30,111 nucleotides of DNA from positions 1-30,111 of IMG/VR virus record IMGVR_UViG_3300017746_000087; one strand, 5' to 3'. Shown piece by piece: positions 9,058 to 17,300 of the stretch. Made by a program: the position numbers and the translations under genes. Position 1 is the stretch's first letter; each line of letters opens with the position of its first letter. Source of the stretch: a virus. The notes under the pieces are model-generated. The model saw nothing but the letters and a program-made list of their open reading frames with translations. It searched no databases and was not told the origin of the DNA.

Positions 9058-9065
9058 TATTTATT
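9058..9065 (-). promoter_or_regulatory. Late promoter variant (AATAAATA) with shared leader
   Basis: AATAAATA is followed by ACTAAAAAGTATTGAG and the ATG at 9041. It sits 4 bases after the stop of the 100-aa gene. Confidence 0.7.
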
Positions 9066-9069
9066 ATGC

Positions 9070-9372
9070 TCACCAAGGTAACTCAGTAATCCTGGTCTTA
9101 TTTTCTTTTTTTGAAATCTCTGTATCTAAGAAATCAATAATTTTTTGTTCTTTTTCTGACCCCAATCTCTCCTTTACCCAAGTTATAACTTGGGCTTCGG
9201 TCAGAGAAGAAAATGGTAATGGACTTGCTGCAGGAGGTACTTTCACATACCTTTCAGTACTTGTACTTAATTCTCCTTTAGTTGCGGAAACTTTATACTC
9301 AATATTCCACACCATGCCATCAGATGTGCGTCTTACTAGATTTAAAATGTGCCAAGTGTAATTAGTAGTCAT
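9070..9372 (-). CDS. Small fibre-associated protein, 100 aa
   Basis: The protein starts MTTNYTWHILNLVRR, has a VWNIEYKVSATKGE beta segment, and ends in a helical part with LTEAQVITWVKERLG. This N-terminal TW-I-L and C-terminal LTEAQVI-WV pattern recurs, from memory, in small proteins encoded next to phage fibre genes; I cannot assign a function with certainty. Its ribosome binding site GAGGAG overlaps the stop codon of the S74 fibre gene at 9384-10985 and there is no promoter in between, so the two are translationally coupled. That coupling makes a fibre assembly or accessory role plausible. Confidence 0.88.
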   Translation of the reverse strand: MTTNYTWHILNLVRRTSDGMVWNIEYKVSATKGELSTSTERYVKVPPAASPLPFSSLTEAQVITWVKERLGSEKEQKIIDFLDTEISKKENKTRITELPW

Positions 9373-9383
9373 GCTTTTTCTCC

Positions 9384-10985
9384 TCAGTTAGATTCTAATG
9401 TCGAGATTCTTTGTCTTAAAGAATCATTATCTGCTTTTAATTGTTTAATTGCAATCAACATTTCACATAGTACAGCTCTATCTGAAATGCCATCCACTAC
9501 TTCAACACCTTCATCTAAATCTTCACCATTTTTAGTAACAGGAGTTGTACCATTTCCGACCATATAGCTTGGTTCATCACCATATCCCAACTCACTTCCT
9601 GCATCCCACTCCGAATAAGATACTGCCTCAGTAAAACCAATATCGTGAAGTTCTTCTGCAATCAGACCAACAATTTGTTCACCGGTTGTATGATCTGCCC
9701 AGGTTTTGGGAGTAATATTCTCAATTCTTGTTAGACCAATACCAACATAATTTGTAATATTATCCTTATATCTTCTAGATGAAGTTGATCTTTGAAGTTC
9801 GTAAGCTGTACCAGAACCAGTAATTCTTAACAGATTTGTTGTTGAGGAACTGGTAGTATCGTAAATGAGTTTTGATTTGACTCCCACCCCATCGGTACCA
9901 CTTATACCGAAATTTGTGGCCCCCGCGTCTTCATAATTAATAGTAATTCCACCTGTACCATTCGCAAGACTGAGTGCATGATTCGTGTTACTATTATTAA
10001 TACTATAGTCTCCAGGGCTGTCGTTAATAATATTAAGTGCATCGCTATCACCAAGAAATCTGGTAATTTTATTAGTAGAACCGTAAGAAGTTTTACCTTG
10101 TATCTCTAGAAAAGCATCATTTCCAGTGTTAGTATTTCTTACTAATTCTAAAGTTCCATTAGCATCTTGAATACTTAAAGTTCCCCAAGTGGTACCTGTG
10201 GCCTGATTATTTGAATCAGTGCAATTGTAATTAAACTCTGCGTAACCCCTACCTGAAGCATTGTTATCAGCATTATATGCAACATTCTGACCACTACAGT
10301 TAAAATTAAACCAAGAAGTGTCAGGACCACCAGAAAAATATGAGTCATTACCTGCTCCATCCCCAAGATGTAGTATAGTAACACCATCAATTTTCATATC
10401 AATAGAACTAACAGATGCTTGATTGAAATGATCTGCAGAAATTGTTAAACCATCTGAACCAGAACCTATTCCAATAAAGTTAGTTCTACCCGTACTAGTT
10501 GTATTTACAAATTGAATCGTAGCCTGATCACCTTCTCCATAATCTTTAGATGAAAAAGTTTCAGTTCCTGCAATACAAACAGATGCTCCAGTTGCAAAAT
10601 CGCCACCAGTACCAGTATCTGAATTGAAAAATGTAGTATGAATACCAATTGATACTTTTTCTGAATCAATATTGACTCCACCTACTCTGAATCCTAATAG
10701 AAAATCATCACCTTGTTCACCTAATATATCACCCTCCATAATGAATCTACCTCCAACAGGAGAGGTAGTATTCATTCTCAGTCTTGAGGTACCACCCTGA
10801 ATGTCCTGAAATCTTATGTTTGGTCCCCCACTTCGGATGTGAAGTTGTCCCTCTGGTACCGAGGTTCCTATACCAACAGAACCACCAGTAACATTCAACC
10901 CATTCGTCGCGGTAGTCACACCCGTCAGCACTGGTCCGTGAGTACCAGTCCTACCTGTAATAGAATTTACATTAATTGCTGACAT
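9384..10985 (-). CDS. Tail fibre with C-terminal Peptidase_S74 chaperone, 533 aa
   Basis: The N-terminus MSAINVNSITGRTGTHGP is followed by LTGVTTATNGLNVTGG and SVGIGTSVPEGQLHIRSGG shaft modules, then a long beta-rich middle. The C-terminal 132 residues start at SSRRYKDNI (Ser402...Lys407, the dyad spacing of the S74 family) and continue with TWADHTTGEQIVGLIAEEL and a coiled coil (MLIAIKQLKADNDSLRQRIS). Self-cleavage before Ser402 is predicted. This S74 copy is clearly different from that of the 541-aa gene (SSRRYK versus SDGRLK). Its late promoter at 11005 overlaps the stop of the upstream gene, and the small 100-aa gene is coupled downstream. Confidence 0.92.
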   Translation of the reverse strand: MSAINVNSITGRTGTHGPVLTGVTTATNGLNVTGGSVGIGTSVPEGQLHIRSGGPNIRFQDIQGGTSRLRMNTTSPVGGRFIMEGDILGEQGDDFLLGFRVGGVNIDSEKVSIGIHTTFFNSDTGTGGDFATGASVCIAGTETFSSKDYGEGDQATIQFVNTTSTGRTNFIGIGSGSDGLTISADHFNQASVSSIDMKIDGVTILHLGDGAGNDSYFSGGPDTSWFNFNCSGQNVAYNADNNASGRGYAEFNYNCTDSNNQATGTTWGTLSIQDANGTLELVRNTNTGNDAFLEIQGKTSYGSTNKITRFLGDSDALNIINDSPGDYSINNSNTNHALSLANGTGGITINYEDAGATNFGISGTDGVGVKSKLIYDTTSSSTTNLLRITGSGTAYELQRSTSSRRYKDNITNYVGIGLTRIENITPKTWADHTTGEQIVGLIAEELHDIGFTEAVSYSEWDAGSELGYGDEPSYMVGNGTTPVTKNGEDLDEGVEVVDGISDRAVLCEMLIAIKQLKADNDSLRQRISTLESN

Positions 10986-11004
10986 TGTTGATATCTTTTA
11001 ATTG

Positions 11005-11012
11005 TATTTATC
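11005..11012 (-). promoter_or_regulatory. Late promoter variant (GATAAATA) overlapping a stop codon
   Basis: TGATAAATA combines the TGA stop of the 242-aa gene (11011-11013) with the promoter. The leader here (CAATTAAAAGATATC) is diverged from the shared ACTAAAAAGTA type. Confidence 0.68.
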
Positions 11013-11739
11013 AGAGGTTACCCAACTGATATAGGTCAGTTACAAGTGTCTTACCAAGACCAACTGTTACTGCTGCACCAGTTTGAACAATAATTCTTGG
11101 TTCTTGAACAACAACATAAGAGTGGTCATTACCAGCATTTGTTGTATCAAGTACAATGTTTTCAGTTACATATGTAGTGGCATTAATATAACTGAATGGA
11201 CTTTTTTGATTGTTTGGATACTTGATAGCAGTACCAACACCAGATGCACCACTTTCAATACTGACATCAACAGTTGTACCATTGACCTTAACAGTATTAC
11301 CAACACCAATAAAGTTTATGGTTGTAATACCAGTACCAATCTGATTACCACCAGACTGAATACCAACTGCAGAAATAAATCCAGTCGATACACCAGAAAC
11401 CAGTTCAGTGTCACCTTCTACTATTAAATTACCTCCAACAGTAAAGTTGCCAGGTGCATCTGTTGGAATAACTGCATTAAATGCTTTATATGATACCGCT
11501 TCTAATACATCTCCACTCTGAGCTGGAGTTGTTAATACAATATTTGTTCCGTCTGTTCCATTATAATCCTGACTTGTAATCAGTTTTGCACCATTCAGAT
11601 ATAGCTCAAGATACCCGATTTGATATTTTGTCGCGAAAACAAATGAAGTTTGAACACCCGTAGGATTGAATACCTGACGAGCAACAATTACTGATGAATC
11701 TCCTGGGTTACGACCTAGATACCCGTTATTACCTAACAT
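11011..11739 (-). CDS. Structural protein with YLNGAKL module, 242 aa
   Basis: The N-terminal half holds VARQVFNPTGVQTSFVFATK and IGYLELYLNGAKLITSQDY, then TDGTNIVLTTPAQSGDVLEA. This is the beta-sandwich module (Y-L-NG-x-x-L ... T-G-T-x-V-x-L ... GD) repeatedly found in phage fibre and virion proteins. The second half has a VGGNLIVEGDTELVSG segment and a C-terminal beta part ending LVTDLYQLGNL. The start codon overlaps the stop of the 175-aa gene by one base (TGATG), with GGAG upstream, so translation is coupled to it. A minor virion or fibre-base role is inferred. Confidence 0.87.
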   Translation of the reverse strand: MLGNNGYLGRNPGDSSVIVARQVFNPTGVQTSFVFATKYQIGYLELYLNGAKLITSQDYNGTDGTNIVLTTPAQSGDVLEAVSYKAFNAVIPTDAPGNFTVGGNLIVEGDTELVSGVSTGFISAVGIQSGGNQIGTGITTINFIGVGNTVKVNGTTVDVSIESGASGVGTAIKYPNNQKSPFSYINATTYVTENIVLDTTNAGNDHSYVVVQEPRIIVQTGAAVTVGLGKTLVTDLYQLGNL

Positions 11740-12266
11740 CAGGCAACTCCTTCTAAAATACTAAGACTTACATCTAACGCGTTTTCAGTATCACAATAAA
11801 CCCTAATTTCTTCATTGGGTCTCAGAATTGTTTTACCAGCGTCACTGATAACGAAAGAACTTCCAGTTGGGACGGGAATATCATTTGCAATATTAGCAAA
11901 AGTGTTTCCAATACCAATCTCAACAAACAGATTTACAGAGTTACCTGTAAGGTTTGCAAAAGTACCACCTACAAGAATTGATTTCCCCGATGCAGTGTAT
12001 GCAGTTGTAACCCCCATGAAGGTCACATTCTGATTGGCTGCGATTGAATTGTTTATAGACGACTTATCTACAAGAACCGAACCGGTACCAATTGAATATA
12101 CTTTCGTTGCACCCCTAAAGAATGTGGCATCAACCATATCACCAACAGATATACCACTCGTTGATATACCAGAAATGGTTGTTGCACCAGCACCAATACT
12201 AGCAACTGTCGTTGTTGTCACAATCCCAGCTGATGATGTCAGTTTATTGTTAAATGACTCCGCCAT
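11739..12266 (-). CDS. Small virion structural protein, 175 aa (paralogue of 114-aa protein)
   Basis: The N-terminal 75 residues are Ser/Thr/Gly-rich beta repeats. The C-terminal 90 residues align by eye with the 114-aa protein at 13974-14318: YTASGKS with YTAPTGYS, DIPVPTGSSFVI with GFPVPANDAANLL, and LDVSLSILE with VKFISSILE. The pair therefore looks like an ancient duplication. It has its own late promoter at 12286 without a Shine-Dalgarno, and the 242-aa gene is coupled downstream. The function is unknown; a virion role is inferred from neighbours and promoter type. Confidence 0.85.
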   Translation of the reverse strand: MAESFNNKLTSSAGIVTTTTVASIGAGATTISGISTSGISVGDMVDATFFRGATKVYSIGTGSVLVDKSSINNSIAANQNVTFMGVTTAYTASGKSILVGGTFANLTGNSVNLFVEIGIGNTFANIANDIPVPTGSSFVISDAGKTILRPNEEIRVYCDTENALDVSLSILEGVA

Positions 12267-12285
12267 TGTATTAATACTTTTTAGT

Positions 12286-12293
12286 TATTTATT
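12286..12293 (-). promoter_or_regulatory. Late promoter variant (AATAAATA) overlapping a stop codon
   Basis: TTTAATAAATA contains the TAA stop of the 558-aa gene (12292-12294) and the promoter. It is followed by the shared ACTAAAAAGTA leader. Confidence 0.7.
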
Positions 12294-13968
12294 AAAGTCC
12301 ACCAAGAGCAATTACCATTGCTAATGAAGGAATAGTGTTATTGTTGACCGTTAGGTTACCCTCAATGTTGGTATCACCCCTAACATCCAAAGTATGTAGT
12401 GGGTTTGTGGTACCAATTCCAACCATAATGGTGGAACCAGATGATACAACTGTAAACTGTGATGTAGCAGAACCAACATTTAACTCGGTACCAACATCAA
12501 TGTTTTGTGCTGTTAGTATACCAGCAAAGACTCCACTACCGTCAGGAAGAACAGTAACACCAATACCAGATGGTCCAGTGGTGTAACCAACATTCAATCC
12601 AGTCCTGGCAGTTACAAAACCAACAGCGTCTATACTAGCTACATCCTCATAGGTTAAAGTACCACCAATAGTGACATTACCACTGAATGTTGCAGTACCA
12701 CCAACAATATTATCAGTGTATATTGTAGTAACACCAATAGATTCTGCACCAGTGATGATACCCAGTGTTGAAACACCAGTAACAACTAAATTTGTAACAT
12801 TTAGGTCACTAACAGTACCACCAATCGAAACATCACCACTGAATGTTGCAGTGTCACTAACAATGTTAGTTGCATATACAGTACCAACACCCAGAGATTC
12901 AGCACCAGTAATGATACCTAGTGTTGAAATACCACTAACAACTAATGTTTCTGCCGAGACATTTGCAGTATTGGCAAGACCAATAATTGTTACTTGGCCG
13001 GTTGAGCCACTAACTGAAATATTAGCTCCAGCAACAATAGAAGTAACAATACCTGTGAGTTCAGTACCACGACCATAATATGTCGTAATACCAGCAGATG
13101 TTCCAACTGTTGCACCTACACCAGACGATGTAATCTTAAAGTCTGCGAATGAAGATACACCAGCGTTTACATTCAGTTGAGTAACTGAAGCAATACCACC
13201 AATAACATTCGTTGCAATACCCGAAAGTGTTACAAATGACTGTTGCGCGACAGTAATTGTGGCGATACCACCATTATTACCACCAGTTGCAGTTACATCA
13301 AGTCCTCTAAAGTCAACACCCGAATATGTTATTCCTCCACCAACTGAAGCACCTTCGTCAAATATCAGAAGACCTTCAATGGCACCAGCTGGAGCTGCGG
13401 CTAACCATTCTGGTGGTTGATTTGACCCTCTTGATATAAGTGCAAAACCAGTAGTTCCACTTTCAAATGCAGAGGTTATACCTGGTTGTGCCTGATATAG
13501 TAACTGACCTGTTGCTCCACCGTAGATATTAGTTGCATTCGTTGCACTGGTGATACCAGTCAGTCCAGTACCAGCACCAGTAAATGTTGTTGCAGTAAGG
13601 GCACCAGATACAAAGGTATCAACTAAATTAGAAGGTCCATTGACAGTAAGTGCTGTGCCGACTGTCGCGACACCAGTTATATTAAGATTTCTACCAGTTA
13701 CTTCATCATATACAAGGTCACCAACAACATTTAGGTTACCACCAACATATAAATCACTGACAAAGGTACCAATACCAGTAAATGTAGAGAGACCAGTTAC
13801 AGATAATCCATCTGATACGTTCACCGAACCGGCTACATCTAATGCCGATTTTGCACTAGAACTGTTGATACCAACGCGACCAATAACTTCCAACGAAGTT
13901 TTGTTGTCACTAAAAGAACTTATACCAATTTTAAAGTTTTTTTGGTCGTTACTAGCGTACTTTGCCAT
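12292..13968 (-). CDS. Repeat-rich fibre/structural protein, 558 aa
   Basis: VGI and VGIGT modules occur near both ends (RVGINSSSAKSALDV at 31-45; VGIGTTNPLHTLDVRG at about 516-531). GAGTGLTG (131-138) and GRGTELTG (299-306) are GxGxxLTG modules. A GGATGQLLYQAQPGITSAFE ... SRGSNQPPEWL block (150-189) is a phage fibre module with relatives in the 1595-aa protein. Two tandem 52-residue repeats lie at 343-446. The C-terminus (NTIPSLAMVIALGGL) resembles that of the 1595-aa protein (NITPYILALGGDS), suggesting a shared assembly signal. It starts 5 nt after the stop of the 114-aa gene without a Shine-Dalgarno, so it likely depends on translational reinitiation. Confidence 0.88.
   Translation of the reverse strand: MAKYASNDQKNFKIGISSFSDNKTSLEVIGRVGINSSSAKSALDVAGSVNVSDGLSVTGLSTFTGIGTFVSDLYVGGNLNVVGDLVYDEVTGRNLNITGVATVGTALTVNGPSNLVDTFVSGALTATTFTGAGTGLTGITSATNATNIYGGATGQLLYQAQPGITSAFESGTTGFALISRGSNQPPEWLAAAPAGAIEGLLIFDEGASVGGGITYSGVDFRGLDVTATGGNNGGIATITVAQQSFVTLSGIATNVIGGIASVTQLNVNAGVSSFADFKITSSGVGATVGTSAGITTYYGRGTELTGIVTSIVAGANISVSGSTGQVTIIGLANTANVSAETLVVSGISTLGIITGAESLGVGTVYATNIVSDTATFSGDVSIGGTVSDLNVTNLVVTGVSTLGIITGAESIGVTTIYTDNIVGGTATFSGNVTIGGTLTYEDVASIDAVGFVTARTGLNVGYTTGPSGIGVTVLPDGSGVFAGILTAQNIDVGTELNVGSATSQFTVVSSGSTIMVGIGTTNPLHTLDVRGDTNIEGNLTVNNNTIPSLAMVIALGGL
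12631..12942 (-). repeat. Two tandem 156-nt (52-aa) repeats
   Basis: Residues 343-394 and 395-446 of the 558-aa protein are copies (STLGIITGAES, ATFSGDVSIGG and ATFSGNVTIGG). Base-level similarity is also clear. This points to a fairly recent in-frame duplication that lengthens the shaft. Confidence 0.8.
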
Positions 13969-13973
13969 CGTTA

Positions 13974-14318
13974 TTACTGATTAAGTGTCTCTAAGATAGA
14001 TGAGATGAATTTCACGTCAGTATTACTACTTGATGATATAACAAGAGAATCTCCAGTTTCAAGAACAAGTTTACCTGCTAGAAGATTTGCGGCATCATTT
14101 GCTGGTACTGGGAAACCTTTTAAAATTTCTGTGGTTACAGCAATACCTGCGGATGTTCTCTCATGAGAAAAACTGATAGTTTGTGTGTCACTACCAATAT
14201 TGGTGGTTTGTGCTAAAAGGACAATAGCACTATAGCCAGTAGGTGCCGTGTAGATACCTACCGTATTGAGTCCGACAACACCTGTGATTGTCTGATAATT
14301 GTTAAGGGCTAATGCCAT
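13974..14318 (-). CDS. Small virion structural protein, 114 aa
   Basis: A beta-rich, cysteine-free protein (ALALNNYQTITGVV, GIYTAPTGYSAIVLLAQTTN, GDSLVISSSSNTDVKFIS) that is paralogous to the C-terminal part of the 175-aa protein. Its start lies one base after the stop of the 1595-aa gene, and GGAGGAG inside that gene's last codons serves as ribosome binding site. It is therefore coupled to the giant gene and followed 5 nt later by the 558-aa gene. A ring or collar subunit that connects fibre proteins would fit its size and place, but that is speculation. Confidence 0.85.
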   Translation of the reverse strand: MALALNNYQTITGVVGLNTVGIYTAPTGYSAIVLLAQTTNIGSDTQTISFSHERTSAGIAVTTEILKGFPVPANDAANLLAGKLVLETGDSLVISSSSNTDVKFISSILETLNQ

Positions 14319-14319
14319 T

Positions 14320-17300
14320 TTATGAGTCTCCTCCTAATGCGAGAATGTAAGGTGTGATGTTGGCAAATAGGCTTCTGTTGTAAGCATCACCAGTAATAGA
14401 TCCTTCAAGTTGATTAATAATAACTCCTTCACCAATCTTAAAGTTACCTGCTTGATCGGTAGAAGTAAAGATGACCAAACCACCATTCTTATTTACAATT
14501 TCATTCTCTGGGATTGCTACACCACCTCTTTGTGGGAGAGCGGTAAGAGCAGTATTACCAGAACCGATATATTCAAATGCTTGAGATGAAGCAAGTACTC
14601 TACTTTGTTTGAAGAAAGGAACAGTAGTTCCAACACCAACCGCATAAGGTACATTTTGAGTGAATGTGACCGTAGTGATACCACCAATAACTGGAGTTGC
14701 ACTGCTGACCACATAGTATGTAGGTAAGACATCAGGGGTGCCTGTAGCGGACCCAGTGAAGGTTACAGTCGGTGTTCCTGTATAACCCCTACCATTAGAA
14801 ATCATGTCTACAGATGTCACAGAACCACTTGTCAGTCGTGCAACACCTGTTGCTTTAACTCCCCATGATTCTGAAGGATCAGAGAAGGTAACTGTTGGTG
14901 CTGTTGTGTAACCAGAACCACCACTGGTGATATTAACACCTTTAATAGTGTTATAAATTGAATCAAGATATACAACCTGACCATCATAAGGTAGTGTTGT
15001 AAATATATTTGTGTTACCACCACTATCATAACCATGAGTCAGGGTCGAAACACCAACATAGGTCTTAAATGTAGTGGTATTTGTTACTTCATTAACCGTG
15101 AATACTCTACCGAAGTTGTCGGGGAATGTTGCCAGGTTTGCTGGACCAACATTGATAGTGATTGTATCCGTAGTTACTGCATCAACACCAAGTATTCTAC
15201 AAGATGCTGGGTCAGTGTATGCAGGATATGAACGAATAGATGTGTTATTATCTTTGGTGCAAGTGAAACTTACAGAATTGTCTGTAAGAGTAATCAAACT
15301 ATTTGCTCTCTTCACACCACCAGCAGTAGCAGAAACCCAAGTATGTGGATAGTTTCCAGTAGTTGTAGCACCAATAAAGACAGTGAATGTAGTAGCATTA
15401 GTTACAGTAACTTGCTTCCACTTATTGAATACTGGGTCAGTTGTTCTTGGATATGTAATCTGAGCAGTGTTACCATCAGATGTACAAGTGAATGTAAGTG
15501 ATTGCTTGTCAAACTTAACAAGGTCACCAGTTGTCATACCATGAGCACCTGTGGTTACAACAGTCAGAAGACCAGTTGTAGGTTCATAAGTTGTTCCAGA
15601 ACCAGCAGTAAGTGCAGTTGCAGCAGTCAATCCATGTGTTGTATTGACATCTAAGACAAGAGAACCAGTTGGTCCATCATAAGTTGTTCCAACAACAGCA
15701 GTGTATGATGCAGCCTTTGTTCTGGCTACAATAGCATCAGTAACACCACTAATCCAAGTATGTGTGGAAGTGTCGGATGACTTACCAATATTCAGTGTAA
15801 TTGTATCTGTAGTTATTGCCTCAACACCAAGTACCTTACCGGATGCCGGGTCAGTTGAACGTGGGTAATCATGGTTAGTTGCATTACCATCCAGAGCACA
15901 GGTGAATCTTACACCACCATCTGCAATACTGATGAGACTGTTTGCTCTCAGAATGCCATTAGCAACAGCACTTACCCAAGTGTGAAGGGAAGTATCAGAA
16001 GACTTACCAATGTTCATGGTAAATGTAGTGGTATTTGTTACTACAACTTGCTTCCACTTATTGTTTACAGGGTCAGTTGCTCTTGGATAGTCATGATTAG
16101 TTGCATTTCCATCCTTAGCACAAGTAAATCTCAATGAACCCTCAACAATCTTGACATAATCACCAGTGGTCATACCATGAACACCAGTTGTGACAACAGT
16201 TAAGATACCAGTTGATGGATTATATGCTGTACCTGTGGTAGCAGTAAATTCACTGTCTGCTGTTTGACCATGACCTGAACCAATGTTCAGAACCAGAAGA
16301 CCAGTTGCAGGGTCATATGTTGTACCTGTTGTAGCACTAAATCTATTTGATACTCCAGTGTTTGTAATACTATTAGTAACACCACTTGAGAATGTATGTG
16401 GATATGCAGGACAAGTGAATCCGAGACCAGCAAGGTTAATACTCATTCCTTTAGTATAACCATGTGCCTTCTGAGTGGTTACAGTAGTGAGACCAGTTGA
16501 TGCATCGTATAATGCATTCTGAACAGATATTGTTTCGGTACTGATATCGATTGGGAATGAATTTGACCCGGCAGATGTAAATTCAGTAACAGTTCCAATA
16601 AAGTTTGTTGGACCAATACCATCAGCAACAAGACCCAATCTACCAAAGGAAGAGTTGGAGTTTGTCAGGTCACATTGACCACCATTAATACAAACAATAC
16701 TCTGATCATTGTAGATTGTGAAGATTGAAACTAACTGAGCATAACCTTCATTAGAGATTGAAACACCAATACCACCCTGATTGAGTTGAGTATAGGAGTC
16801 AACGTTCATTGCTCTGGTGTCACCAATAACATGAGCACCATCAATCTTCATACCAATACTATTGGAGATAAAGTTTGTACAGTTTCTAATGTATGGACCT
16901 TGTGTTACATAAGATGGTTTGTTGGGGTTGAATGCGATAATTGCTTTACCTTCATTCAATGAACCCGTAAAGGACATATTCTCAACATAACTACCATTCG
17001 CAACATAGATGAGGTCTTCATCAGGGTTTTGTGGAATGATTGAGACTTCTCTTAAACTATCACCAAGAAGTGTAACTTGTTCTGGGATAATGATTGGATT
17101 ATTTTCTGAATAATTACCAGCAGAAATTCTAACGACCGTACTTGCTTCTGCAATCGTAAGAGCAGAACCAACAGTTCTCTTTGCGGTAGAGATTAGATAA
17201 CCATCATTCTCATCATTACCATCAGGTGTAACATAGATTTGGTTGGTAACAGATACCAGACCAACAACACCAGTCAGGTTTGAACCATCACCATAGAAGG

